DNA of 64,000 nucleotides. It comes from Allium sativum (taxonomy: Eukaryota > Streptophyta > Magnoliopsida > Asparagales > Amaryllidaceae). Position numbers and translations under genes: made by a program. The stretch is from contig CM060909.1 in assembly GCA_030737875.1 (NCBI GenBank), positions 35,143,159 to 35,207,158 on the forward strand. Direction: 5' to 3'. This document shows, piece by piece, positions 24,298 to 35,200 of this stretch. Below the pieces are notes generated by a model. That model was not told the origin of the DNA. It did not search any database and was given only the letters and a program-made list of their open reading frames with translations. The first letter of the stretch is position 1. Each line of letters starts with the position of its first letter.

Positions 24298-25998
24298 ATG
24301 GCCGATCTTAACCTTCCCGAGGGAGTGACCATTCCCGGATGGTTCCGGAGGTACTTGGAAGCTAGGGCCAACGATGTGGGCCCAGCAAATACCCCCAATA
24401 TAACTGAGGTTCCTCCTCCTCCTCCCCCTCCTCAGAATCCACAAGCGGATTTCGCAAAAGTTTGCAAGGACTTTAAGGCGATGGGTGGCAAGAATTTCAT
24501 AGGGACGGAGACTTTTGTGGAGGCAAGAAATTGGTTGAAAGAAACCGAGGATCTCTTCGCCATCTTTGATGTGCAAGATCATAGAAAGGTTTTGTTGGCA
24601 GCATGGTTATTAAAAGAAGAAGCTGCTTATTGGTGGGAGGTCACCAATGCTACTAGGCCTATAGAGACTTGGGCCGACTTTAGGACAAGATTTGGGCTTA
24701 AGTTTCTATCATCAGCTGAGGCGAATCTGCAATTGGAGAAGTTTATATCTTTGAAGCAAGGGGACATGACAGTGAGGGAGTATGTGAATGAGTTTAACAA
24801 ACTCGCCCGATTCGGTTTGGACATGATTAATACTCCCCAGAAGAAGGCTTTGCGCTTTGCACGAGGGTTGAACGAGCCATTACAAGGTTTAGCCCTATCT
24901 CATATACCCATGGGGGCCACTTTCGAAGGTCTAGTAGACATGGCATTGCTTCAAGGAGACGATAAGAATGGCAAGAAGGAAGTCAAGGCTAATGAGACTC
25001 AAGCCAAGAAGACATACTCCAAGTGGGGAGGAAATCAGAGCAATCAGAACAACAAGAACAACAAGAACAACAAGGGCAACAAGGCCAAGGCAAAGGATAC
25101 AAGAAAATGCCACTACTGTGGGAATGTTGGGCACATAGCTAAAGACTGTAAGAAGAAGAAGAGGAAGTTGGGTGAATGCTTTCATTGTGGAGAGACCGGA
25201 CATTTTACCAAGGATTGCCACAAGAAGCAAGGACAAGGGCAAGGGCAGAATCAGCGTGCAGGACCTTCTGGAGGGCAAGTGCATGCTCTCAACGCCGCTC
25301 CAGTTCAGGATCGAGGTAGTATTTCTGTAGAAAGTCTTGTTTATATTTATGATTTTCCTGTTCGCACTTTATTTGATTCTGGCGCATCGCATAGTTTTAT
25401 CTCTTCTGATATTGTTGAAGGTTTTCACCTAAGTACTAGCCTAGTTGAGGATCCCGTTTGTGTTTCAAATCCAATTGGGGGTTCCGCCCATCTATCTATG
25501 GTTTGTGTGGATTTGAAGATTTCTATCTTGACCTTAGAATTCACGTGTAATGCTTATGTTCTCGGCTTCACGGGATATGGGTTGATCTTGGGCATGGATT
25601 GGTTGTCCAGTTATGGAGCCATTCTCGATTGTGAACATAGGGTGGTGAGGCTCATGACTCGCCTCGGTAATCCCCTAGAAATTTCTTGTAACCCTAGAGG
25701 TCTCGTCATGTTATGTTATCTTGAATCTCTTGACTCGTCCACCGATGATCTGCAATCTGTAAGGGTGGTCCGAGACTATCCTGATGTCTTTGAAGAAGTT
25801 AAGGGGTTACCCCCAAAACGAGAGATAGATTTCCGCATTTATCTAGTCGATAATGCCAAGCCAGTATCATTGCCCGTTAGGCACATGGCCCCACGAGAAA
25901 GAAGAGAGCTCAGTAAGCAAATCAAGGAGTTGCTTGAGAAGAATTTTATTAGGCGAAGCATTTCTGAATGGGGGTGCTCCGGTGGTATTCGCTACTAA
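24298..25998 (+). CDS. Gag and aspartic protease, running into RT (frame lost)
   Basis: Gag forms the particle and binds RNA; the protease matures the polyprotein. From the ATG at 24298 there is an N-terminal capsid-type gag region, a basic Asn/Lys-rich linker, two CCHC zinc knuckles (near residues 271 and 294), and a retropepsin with the DSGASHSF active site near residue 360. A YPDVFEE linker leads into reverse transcriptase. The frame should continue into RT, but a run of five G at 25970-25974 appears to hold one extra base. It shifts reading into a stop at 25996-25998, giving 566 residues. The longer frame from 24271 starts at TTG and is not used here. TTTTTCAGT just before the ATG resembles a 3' splice site. 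Confidence 0.9.
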   Translation: MADLNLPEGVTIPGWFRRYLEARANDVGPANTPNITEVPPPPPPPQNPQADFAKVCKDFKAMGGKNFIGTETFVEARNWLKETEDLFAIFDVQDHRKVLLAAWLLKEEAAYWWEVTNATRPIETWADFRTRFGLKFLSSAEANLQLEKFISLKQGDMTVREYVNEFNKLARFGLDMINTPQKKALRFARGLNEPLQGLALSHIPMGATFEGLVDMALLQGDDKNGKKEVKANETQAKKTYSKWGGNQSNQNNKNNKNNKGNKAKAKDTRKCHYCGNVGHIAKDCKKKKRKLGECFHCGETGHFTKDCHKKQGQGQGQNQRAGPSGGQVHALNAAPVQDRGSISVESLVYIYDFPVRTLFDSGASHSFISSDIVEGFHLSTSLVEDPVCVSNPIGGSAHLSMVCVDLKISILTLEFTCNAYVLGFTGYGLILGMDWLSSYGAILDCEHRVVRLMTRLGNPLEISCNPRGLVMLCYLESLDSSTDDLQSVRVVRDYPDVFEEVKGLPPKREIDFRIYLVDNAKPVSLPVRHMAPRERRELSKQIKELLEKNFIRRSISEWGCSGGIRY

Positions 25999-26020
25999 GG
26001 CGGATGGCTCGCTTCGCCTA

Positions 26021-27262
26021 TGAGTTGATTATCGAGAGTTGAACAAGCTGACAAAGAAGAATAGGCACCCTTTACCGAGGATTGATGATCTCTTTGACCA
26101 GCTGGTTGGTGCTTCTGTTTTCTCTCAGCTTGATCTAGCCACCGGATTCCATCAGCTTAGAGTAGCTGAGGATAGCATTGATAAAACTGCGTTTAGGACT
26201 CCAGATGGATTCTTTGAATGGCTTGTCATGCCATTCGGTTTGACTAATGCACCCACCTACTTCATAGACTTGATGAGTAGGATGTTCAGGGAGTTCCTTA
26301 ACAAGTTTGTTGTTGTCTTCGTGGATGATATTCTGATCTTCTCAAAGGATGAGGAAGAGCATGCTAGGCATCTGAAGGAAGTGATGGATACGCTTAGAGC
26401 GCATCAGTTGAAAGCCAAGTTCTCCAAATGTCATTTCTGGAGAAGGGAAGTTCGGTTTCTTGGACATATAGTTTCTAAGCAAGGCATAGCGGTGGATCCC
26501 GCGAAAGTGGTTGTGGTTCAAGACTGGAAGACTCCTAGGAATGCAACCGAAATAAGAAGCTTTCTCGGTCTGGCGGGCTACTATAGGAAGTTCATCAGGG
26601 ACTTCTCTAAGATTTCGGCCCCTCTTACTAAGTTGACGAAGAAGAACTTAGTCTTTGCATGGGACTTGGGGTGTGAACTTGCTTTTCAAAAGCTCAAAAG
26701 AGCCCTTACCTCAGCCCCAGTTTTGGCATTACCCGATAGTGGTAAGATGTTTACCGTGTACACAGATGCATGTGGCACGGGGTTAGGTGTTGTTTTGATG
26801 CAAGAGGGAAGAGTGATATGTTATGGGGGTAGGCAACTTACAGTTCATGAGAAGAACTATCCCACTCATGATTTGGAGTTAGCGGCGATCGTCTTTGCAC
26901 TCAAATCCTGGCGCCACTATCTTCTAGGTGAAAGGTTTGAGTTGTATACGGATCACAAGTCACTCAAGTACCTCTTCTCGCAAAAAGATCTGAATCTAAG
27001 GCAGCAAAGGTGGATGGAATTCTTGGCATCTTATGACTTTGAGATAGCTTACACCCCTGGCAAGGGTAATGTTGTGGCTGATGCATTAAGCAGAAGGAGG
27101 TTGACTTTAAGTCCCTTGTTTATTGAGATGAAGAACTTAGAATTCTTGGCAACCTTTGATTTCACGACGGCTGTTGAGTCGAGGACGGGTTCATTAGCAT
27201 CCCATGAGCTTAGACCCACACTTCTTGATCAAGTTGGGGCTTCGCAGAAGGAAGATCCATAG
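26021..27262 (+). pseudogene. Reverse transcriptase and RNase H of the Tekay element (broken)
   Basis: Polymerase and RNase H that copy genomic RNA to DNA. Conserved pieces in order are the [10 protein letters not shown] segment, the PFGLTNAP segment, the catalytic FVDD motif near 26318-26329, then RNase H with its first aspartate in the YTDA motif near 26762, [11 protein letters not shown], and TDHKSL. A TGA at 26021-26023 stands where the family has a Cys codon of the conserved VDYREL block. A TAG at 27260-27262 replaces a codon just after RNase H, most simply Trp. Between those stops the frame is fully open and the motifs are intact, so the breaks are recent. Confidence 0.9.
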
Positions 27263-27488
27263 ATAGTCGAGGTCATGGACAGGTTGATTCGTGGTGAGAC
27301 GACTAGTCACCTTGCTAGATATGCTATAGATAACAAGGGGTGGCTAAGGCGTGATGGGAGATTATGTGTTCCTCGAGTGGGAGATTTAGTCCATAAAGTT
27401 CTTGAAGAAGCGCAGCACTCGAGAATGACTATACATCCTAGAGGGGACAAGATGTATAGGGATATGAAGCGCATTTTTTTGGGATGGA
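27263..27488 (+). pseudogene. Integrase N-terminal zinc-finger segment (between two lesions)
   Basis: Same frame as RT-RNase H, after the TAG at 27260. It encodes the start of the integrase HHCC zinc-binding domain (MTIHPRGDKMYRDMKR). The two cysteines (KCMVCQQ) lie in the next frame. The shift falls at the seven-T run 27474-27480, where adding two T or removing one would restore phase. The 122-codon frame from 27275 continues past this point out of phase. Confidence 0.82.
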
Positions 27489-28691
27489 ATGAAGAAGGAT
27501 GTGGCAGAGTATGTTTCAAAATGCATGGTGTGCCAACAAGTGAAAGCCGAGTCAAAGAAACCAGGTGGGCTATTACATCCATTGGAGGCCCCGCAATGGA
27601 AGTGGGAGAGTATTTCTATGGACTTTGTGGATGGATTGCCTAGGTCAAGAAAAGGGAACACGAGCATATGGCTCATAGTTGATAGACTTACGAAGAGTGC
27701 TCACTTCATTCCAGTAAAAAGCAAGAGGACCGCATCATGGCTGGCATCTATTTATCTTCGAGAGATAGTGCGGTTGCATGGAGTTCCTTCCAGCATAGTT
27801 AGCGATCGTGACCCAATTTTTACTAGCCAGTTCTGGAACAGTTTGCAAGAAGCGATGGGTACGCGATTGAATCTGAGTACAGCCTATCACCCCCAGACGG
27901 ATGGCCAAACCGAAAGGGTGAATAGAGTGCTGGAAGATCTTTTGAGGCTCTGTGTTCTCGACTTCGGTGGTACTTGGGAAGACCACCTTCCTCTTGTAGA
28001 GTTTGCTTATAATAATAGCTATCAAGCCAGCATAGGGATGGCACCATTTGAAGCTTTGTATGGGAGGCCGTGTAGGTCACCATCTTGTTGGTGGGAGACA
28101 ACAGATAGACTTATACTTGGGCCCGATATGATACTTGACACATCCGAGAAAGTTGAATTAGTGAGAAGAAGGATGAAAGCGGCCCAAGATAGACAGAAAT
28201 CCTATGCTGACAAGCGAAGGGCGGATTTGGAATTCGAAGTGGGAGACATGGTTTTCGTGAAGGTTTCTCCTTTGCGTAATGCGGTACGTTTTGGAGCAGT
28301 TGGGAAGCTGGCACCAAGGTTCGTAGGACCCTTCCCTATCATAGAGAGAATTGGAAAGATGGCCTATAAGGTGGAATTGCCCGAGAAGCTAGCCGGAGTG
28401 CATAATGTCTTTCATGTCTCGCATCTCCGAAAGTGCCTACATAAGTCCGTTGAGGTGGTTGAACCAAGCATTCTTGAAGACATTGAGGTAGAGAAAGAAG
28501 CAACCTTGAGAAAAGCTCTGATTCGTATCTTGGGAACGGAGATCAAGAAGCTAAGGAATCGAGAAGTCAAATTGGTGAAAGTTCAGTGGAGTGAAGCCGA
28601 TGAAGACGCAACTTGGGAAACCGAGGAGAAGATGCGTGGGCTTTATCCATTTCTTTTTGAGGGTACATTCTCGATCTCTTTTCCTAATTAA
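27489..28691 (+). CDS. Integrase core, C-terminal domain and chromodomain
   Basis: Joins element DNA to the chromosome. The ATG at 27489 is an internal Met of the polyprotein. The zinc-finger cysteines are residues 12 and 15. The catalytic core has Asp45 (SMDFVDGLP), Asp106 (SDRDPIF) and Glu142 (QTDGQTERVN); Asp106 to Glu142 gives the D-35-E spacing. The C-terminal domain around residues 240-330 (VGDMVFVKVSPLR, VFHVSHLRKC) binds DNA. The last 60 residues (LVKVQWSEADEDATWE) form the short chromodomain of Tekay elements, thought to steer insertion to marked chromatin. The 400-residue frame is intact to its stop at 28689. Confidence 0.92.
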   Translation: MKKDVAEYVSKCMVCQQVKAESKKPGGLLHPLEAPQWKWESISMDFVDGLPRSRKGNTSIWLIVDRLTKSAHFIPVKSKRTASWLASIYLREIVRLHGVPSSIVSDRDPIFTSQFWNSLQEAMGTRLNLSTAYHPQTDGQTERVNRVLEDLLRLCVLDFGGTWEDHLPLVEFAYNNSYQASIGMAPFEALYGRPCRSPSCWWETTDRLILGPDMILDTSEKVELVRRRMKAAQDRQKSYADKRRADLEFEVGDMVFVKVSPLRNAVRFGAVGKLAPRFVGPFPIIERIGKMAYKVELPEKLAGVHNVFHVSHLRKCLHKSVEVVEPSILEDIEVEKEATLRKALIRILGTEIKKLRNREVKLVKVQWSEADEDATWETEEKMRGLYPFLFEGTFSISFPN

Positions 28692-29263
28692 TACATCTTT
28701 CTTTTGCTATCCGTGTTTATCCTGTTTATCTTATTATCTTGTTAAACTTGTCATGAGAACCTTAGGTAGAAACCCTTTGGATGAAACATGTATTTGAAAC
28801 ATGTTATGCTTGATGGTTGCAAGTGGTTGCAAGTGTTTGCACGTGGATACTCGTGGATGCATGATACACATTAGGCACTAAGATCGGCTCACACACTTTC
28901 ATATTGCATATGCATGAGTGCTTACACTTATTCATGGTTGAAACTTGTTGAGCTATCACATGGATGTTGCATATGGATGAATGTTATGTGCACTCATATA
29001 GATGTTATGAATTATGTTAGGAAATTGCATACATATGGATTCATTTCACTAACATACATATGCATTAAGGAGGTTTACTGTATCAGTAACCGCCTGATTT
29101 TTGCATTAGATAAGTACATATACACACACCTTTGCATATGATCATACAGCATTTAGAATCCTTTAGGGACAATGACTGCACGTGGATGATGTTTTGAGTA
29201 GATGGGTGATGGATGGTAGGATACGTTCTTCCTAACTTGGAGATTTCGGGGACGAAATCCTTT
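28692..29263 (+). other. 3' untranslated internal region of Tekay element
   Basis: About 570 bp between the pol stop and the polypurine tract, with no coding signal. Tandem-like GTGGTTGCAAGTG words occur near 28815-28840. The end (29236-29263, TTGGAGATTTCGGGGACGAA) is conserved in the second Tekay fragment at 57554-57580, and in weaker form in the non-coding element. Confidence 0.75.
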
Positions 29264-29276
29264 AAGGAGGGGAGAA
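29264..29276 (+). other. Polypurine tract of Tekay element
   Basis: AAGGAGGGGAGAA directly before the 3' LTR start TGTAACAACCC at 29277. Confidence 0.9.
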
Positions 29277-29524
29277 TGTAACAACCCGTATTTTTTAATA
29301 ACATGTTATAACATAAATCAAGACAGAATTAAAATGTAAAATCTGAACCAAGGGAAACGGGCTGTGCCATTGCGTTAGTCTCGGAAAAATACGCGAAATA
29401 GAGTCCGAGTTTTCGAAAATCGGAGTCCGTATGACCAAGTTATGGCCCGTCAAAGTTTTCAGAAAATTTCAAGTTCAAAAACAATTCAAATTTGAATTTA
29501 GAATTCAAATTCAGCCAAAACAGA

Positions 29525-29548
29525 CTGGGCGGGAAAACTCCCGCCCAG
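29525..29548 (+). other. Perfect 10-bp-stem hairpin in LTR upstream region
   Basis: CTGGGCGGGA and TCCCGCCCAG are exact reverse complements separated by AAAC. It lies just before the GTCGAC cluster and about 210 bases upstream of the TATA box. Confidence 0.8.
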
Positions 29549-29552
29549 ACAG

Positions 29553-29627
29553 GTCGACAGGGGGGTCGACACTAGGGTCGACCTCCCCCCCAACCAGGTC
29601 GACACTAGAGTTGACCTGGGGGTCGAC
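29553..29627 (+). promoter_or_regulatory. GTCGAC cluster, five sites
   Basis: GTCGAC at 29553, 29565, 29577, 29598 and 29622, in near-palindromic contexts such as GTCGACACTAGGGTCGAC. Related clusters occur in LTRs H (57911-57937) and I (61913-61942). It lies about 130 bases upstream of the TATA box, so a regulatory role is plausible but inferred. Confidence 0.55.
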
Positions 29628-29759
29628 CTCCCTGGTCGGCCAGGTCGGCCTGGTGCACTTAATTGGGCTGTTTTGACCTGTTTTGTTGGTTAGTGACGGG
29701 ATTTGATGGCTCGGATTGGATCTAGGGTTAATCCTATGGCTAATACTATCCTAATCTTC

Positions 29760-29766
29760 TATAAAA
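29760..29766 (+). promoter_or_regulatory. TATA box of Tekay 3' LTR
   Basis: TATAAAA in the context CTTCTATAAAAGGACCCC, a strong plant TATA box about 480 bp into the LTR. Transcription would start about 30 bp downstream, which sets the U3/R border. Confidence 0.7.
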
Positions 29767-30143
29767 GGACCCCTAAGCCTAGCCTAAATCATCATTATTC
29801 AACTCTACAACTAAACTATGCCAAATTTGTTCCTCTCATGGCCTCCACTCTCATGCTAAAATTTCTAAGTTTATTTATATAAGAGGTTTTGAGTTCATAC
29901 AAGTGTTTTCAAGCTTGTATGAGTGTTCTTAGTTTGCATTCAAGTCAAGTTGCAACATTTCAATTACAAAGCAAGGGTTTTTATTGATTTGGCTCAAGGG
30001 TTTTTCATTTGGAGCTTTCATATTTGGGTCTTTTTGGTGATTGCATAAGGGCTTCGTCTCAATCTTTATAATAAATATTCATTTGTGTCTTCATAGCATA
30101 GTAAGCCCTTTTCTACTTTCTTTTTTTTGAACTATGAAGTTAA

Positions 30144-30250
30144 ATGAATGATGCAAGTTTGGGTTGATCATTATGATATGCAAGTTTGGTTGATCATTAT
30201 GATATGCAAGTTTGGTTGATCATTATGCTATGCAAGTTGGTTTAATCATT
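30144..30250. repeat. About 30-bp tandem repeat in Tekay LTR
   Basis: Four imperfect copies of ATGCAAGTTTGGTTGATCAT plus about ten bases. A related unit recurs near 30275. Confidence 0.8.
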
Positions 30251-30819
30251 ATGTATGACACATGTTTCTATGTTATGCAAGTTTGGGTTGATCATTATAC
30301 ACATGTTATCATGTTATGCAAGTTAAACTTGAGTTTGTGAGCTTAAAGCTTCAAGCTTTATGTTAAAGGTTGCATTTTGGCAACATGGAAGTTATCATAT
30401 CCCTTATGATAACTTGCATGTGAGGCTAAATGCGAACTCCTAGCAACTTCTACATGTCATTTATCACCATGTATCACTTATATGCTAAGTTTGGTTTTAT
30501 GCATACTTTTGAAGCCTAATAATGCAATATGCAAGTATATGAACATATGTACATCTCATATGCCACCATGTTAAACTTGTGGCTTCAACACCTTTTTGTC
30601 ATGATTATGCCAAGTTCCCTATTTTATCCTTTATGTGTTGTTGCGATTACGTAAACGATGGGATTACGTTGGGGTTGGGTAACATTATGACATAAACATG
30701 GTTTTTATAACATGACGTGATATGTTAGCTTGTAATTATGTTTTGGAAACATAATGGACATGACACTTAGAAAATATGAGTGTGGCCAACTCGAGGTTGG
30801 GTTGAGTTTGTAGCATAAA

Positions 30820-30990
30820 TCTACCCGAACCCGCCCGGCTTAACTAGTGGCTACAAACAATAGGACCCAATGTGAGAAGTTGGTCATGTTGTGCTCGAAC
30901 CCGAGGTTAGACCAAGTTGTGGTGTAAAGCTACCCGGACCCGCCCGGCTTAACTAGTAACCACAACAAGGTCTAATGTGAGAGGTTAAAG
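30820..30990. repeat. About 103-bp duplicated segment in Tekay LTR
   Basis: Two diverged copies share ACCCGCCCGGCTTAACTAGT (near 30832 and 30935) and flanks ending in CCAATGTGAGA or CTAATGTGAGA. Confidence 0.7.
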
Positions 30991-31776
30991 CGCATTAAGT
31001 TAATTAATGCCTCCTGATTAGGGTTAAGTCATGGTCCACTTAATACTTAACCAATTTGGGCTTGATGGGTTAATCGGGGTTAAGTCATGAACCTTGGGTA
31101 CACTTAACCAATTTAATCCACGTTTGGATCGGGTTAACCACATTTAACTCGTTAAGAAACCCTAGTGGCGTGGTCCTTTTCAGCAGTAACCCTCTTGATA
31201 GTATCATAAGACCCTAGGGACTAGGCCAGGGTGGGGCACGATTACTGGGCTGACATGTAAGCGACCAAAACGATGGCTGAGTAGGTACGCCGGTGTAGGT
31301 CCAGGCGGACTATGGTCATGCACATAGTCCGGAGTTGGAAAATCAGGCACGGGTACCAGTAGATCTAGACTGTGCATACTTTATTGGTGTCCGAGGTTGA
31401 CACCCTAGGACTTGATACACCCTAGGGTGGACCTAGCACAGTTTAACTACATTGCATGTTTGGGTCGTATGACACCGACACTTGAAGAGTAGGCTTATAG
31501 GGAGCCGATCAACTAGACCGTGTAATTGGACCTTGATTTAGGTCACCTCATGATATTGGGCCAAGCTTGGGCCAAGGGATCAATCCTTGTTTTTACTTGA
31601 CATGTTAGAATGCTAGTACACCCGTGGTGCAAAACTTAACCTTGATTATGCGATGACACCTTTATCTATCCTGTTAGTTAATCATCATGCCAGTATGTTG
31701 TTATCCTTATGTTCATCTCAGCTTCTCATGCCAGTTAACTTTACTAGTTCATGGACTGATAGTAGTTAGGGCTTAC

Positions 31777-31791
31777 CAGTCTTTTTGACTG
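31777..31791 (+). other. Conserved 5-bp hairpin, Tekay 3' LTR
   Basis: CAGTC-TTTTT-GACTG within TACCAGTC..GACTGACC, 411 bases from the LTR end. A pyrimidine tract and CCCAGGTCCTCAGGGTGG follow. Confidence 0.7.
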
Positions 31792-32202
31792 ACCTGTTTT
31801 CTTTCGCCTCTTTTCTTCCATTCCCCCCCCCCCCAGGTCCTCAGGGTGGGAACATTGGAGCTTAGCTTGGATCTTTATAGCTTACTTACGGGATTTGCTC
31901 ATGTACGGGTCTGGACATTGAGCTTGCTATGGTTTATCACTTCACTTTGGGGATAGTACTTTATGTATTTCAGTTTTTCAGTTTATGCTTTTCTCTAGAC
32001 TTTGTTTGTTGGAAAATAATGACCAAGTACTTTGTTGTAACTTGACTGTGGTTTTGAAATGCTAGTTTTATCCGCTGCTTTACTACTCCGTTTTACTTAT
32101 ATGTTCTGTCTTGTGATATCTGCATGCATGTTTACCTTGTTTAACGCCCCTCCGAAGCTAGTATGCTTGCAAGAGTTACCTTGGCGTAGGTGGGGTGTTA
32201 CA

Positions 32203-35200
32203 TCGTGTCTCAGGCAAGCTGGTAGACAAGCCTTGGATCGTCAGGGCCGGTCCACTCGATGTGGATTAAAATGCCTGAACACTGCGTTTTCCCGCCCTAT
32301 GGGGCGTCAATCTGGTCTGTATAAAGACCATACCATCCATCGGATCCGAAGAGACCAATATAACTGAGGCGCCTCGCTATCCATCATCCACTAAGTAAAA
32401 CACCTGGGCGTGCAAAACCCAGACACCACTCCTAGCTAAAAGGAAATGCATGCCCTCCCTGACACCACAAGACTCTGCTTTTCAACAGAAGCCTTAATCA
32501 TTTGCATCTCAGCATTCCACACAAGCAATTCACGCTATGAAACCGATGTCTATCAATCACATAGAATGAAATCCGATGTCAGACACACATCCATTTACAA
32601 GTTCGTTCTGGGTCTGAACGAAACCAGAGGCACCTTATTCCTCATCCGGTATGTCCAATACAGGAGAGAGGTCCTTGCATATCCGGTCGATCTCCAAGTA
32701 CGTCTGGACGATCACCTCTTATTAGCTTGTCTTGGGTGTATAGCCCAATCAAGACATCAGTAATCATCCAAATGATGTGAAGACCTCCGGTCTTCAATCA
32801 CCGTCTTCATCCTCGACACATCGTTGAATCAGTTATTCAGAATGGGATAAACCCAGTCTTTCTGAATAACTCGCGTATATAATAAACAAGTGCTATAAAA
32901 ACACAACATATGCCTCATTCCAATCCAGAATATTCCTTTATTCAAATATTCTTATACTTTGGGAAAGGTTCCCATTAATTTTATCAAATATAAATTCTTT
33001 AAATTTATTCTTTAATCTTCCTTTGGATATCAATTCAAACCAACTTATGGTTTATCCAAACTAGTCGGGATTAGCGCTCCTTACCGAAGTAATCATTTCT
33101 TTAATTTCCCAATCCCAACCTATTCATCGCATGAAGCAAAACTGGTAATACTTCATATCTAACACCACGGTGTTATCGGTAAATTAAATTACCATTTCAC
33201 GTTCAAATCTAATTAAAGATTTAATTATCGACTGGAGTAAAACTGGTGATACTCCATTCTTGATCATTTCTTGAATTTGATAATTTTAGTTATCAAATTC
33301 ACCTTTCAATCTATTTAAAAAGTCATTAAAACTCTAATTCAGTTTTAATTTCCAAAAATCATTACTTAATGATTATTCAAAGTTAAGAAATTAATCTTAT
33401 CTTTAACTGGGTTAAAGAACTAATGTCATTTAAAACACAGCTCACGATAAACCCAAAATTACATTCCATTAACAATGGAAACTTCACGGAATATAAATCA
33501 ATATATATAATCGATATGATCTTCCATATCCAACTGATAATATTAATGGAATAACGGCCAAGCCTTTCAAATTTCATATATATTAACAGTGTTCCTCTAC
33601 AGAAGCTCACTTCGATTATTACCAAATTGAATTCCATTCAATTCGAATTTGATATGTTAAATTGGAAAACTTTACCTTGGAAATTCTCCTTTAAATCTTA
33701 ACAAAAGATTTATAAATTCCAAATCACATTTCACTGTAAATTGGGTTAAAGATCGCATGTCACTAAAAACACAGTTTACGATAAACCCAACTAACATTCC
33801 ATTTTCTTCCGATTATTAAATATAATTGGAAACTCTAACAATCTTAATTAAAAAGACTTATTCTATTCACTTGGGGTTCAAGAACAGTGTTACTGAAGAC
33901 ACCATTCACGACAAACCCAAAATCCCATTTGATATTAAATACAAGACTCTGAATAGAAAATACATCGGCTTATATTCAATATCAAATTCTGAACTCAACA
34001 AACATCGTATTGGAATAACGATATATGTATCTTCCAAATTCCTCCACAATGCCCGTATAATCACGGAATCCAATATCGAAATATTCCGAAGATAATTTCG
34101 ATTCAAATCCATTACAATTCATATATTGGAAATTCTGGTTATTTTTAAAACCATTTCAAATCCAATTTATTTATTTAAAAATAATTGGATTATAATTCTA
34201 GTTCATAACTAGTTCAATTCGATAAAAATATGTTTTTTTTTCTTTTCAAATATGGAATTTTTCATCCCAATTCTTTCCAAATCATTTATTATGAATTTAC
34301 ACATATTATTGCTATTTTTAATAATTTTATCAAGGCCCGTACAGTCGATTTCCATAAACGGCCATCGAACTGCACTTACAAAGACATTTTCCAAATTTGA
34401 TTTGGACATAATTCCAAATCTAACCGTTAGATTTCTAATTTCTTGTATTCGTTAGAAAGCTCTTTTCGATACGAATCCAACAGTCCCGGTTTTAGGAGAA
34501 TCCGACGGTTGGATCTTCCGCAACGTCAATTTGAAGTCAATGGTTGAAATTCGGGAACTGCCGCGGCGCGGCGCGTTTATTCAGGCCATTATATAAATGT
34601 AATATATATATTATATATATTTCGTCGATTTCCATTTAAAACGTATTTTATAAATCGTTTTAAATTCGTTTTCAAAACGATTTCAACTTCATATTCAATT
34701 TCAAATCAAAATTGAATATTCCTTATCATTAATATATAAATGATAATATTTTCAAAACATTCGATTTTGAAATAACTTCCTTTTCGATATTCATTATAAA
34801 AATGAATAAAATCGATATAAATATCGTTCACGTCAAAATGACGTTAATCTAATCAACACGTCTTTATATGTTCGTGTACATCCCAAATTGGACATCAAAT
34901 TAGATTTTGATCCTTTACTGAATGTTATTTTAAAATATTCGTTATTTTAAAATATTCATTCTTTCTGAACTGGAATCAGACACAGCCAATTACCATATAA
35001 TGTTATTTATATGGATTTCATACAACACATGTATCGAACAACAATGATAAACAATCAACCATCATCCAAAGTGCATTCTACACTGCATAAGCATTAAATA
35101 TAAATATTTAACACTTATAACAGTCTGTCAACCAATCGATTGACATACAACTAAACAATTGGGATTAGTGTACATCAAATATCATCCCAATACCCATGTG

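Larger units (their letters stand above)
23299..32202 (+). mobile_element. Tekay-type chromovirus, defective, 5' LTR truncated
   Basis: Plus-strand Ty3/gypsy element. It has a partial 5' LTR, primer site, gag-protease-RT-RNase H-integrase with a C-terminal chromodomain, polypurine tract and full 3' LTR. The domain order and the divergent chromodomain at the end of integrase fit the Tekay (Del) clade. Two frameshifts and two stops break the polyprotein. The shared LTR segments (804 and 806 bp) differ at about 15 positions by eye, mostly transitions, so the insertion is fairly young. The left LTR lacks the first 2120 bp and abuts LTR C. The right end lies in LTR D. Confidence 0.93.
29277..32202 (+). 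mobile_element. 3' LTR of Tekay element, complete
   Basis: A 2926-bp LTR beginning TGTAACAACCC and ending GGGTGTTACA. From the left it contains a 10-bp-stem hairpin (29525-29548), five GTCGAC sites (29553-29627), a TATA box (29760), short tandem repeats (30144-30250), a duplicated segment (30820-30990), the conserved hairpin (31777-31791), a C-run (31827-31836) and the end shared with the 5' LTR. The first 2120 bp have no counterpart at the 5' side because that LTR is broken. Confidence 0.93.

Noticed and set aside
24931..25284. Hydrophobic minus-strand frame opposite gag
   Set aside because: Reverse complement of Lys/Asn-rich gag codons gives Leu/Val runs. It is a shadow frame.
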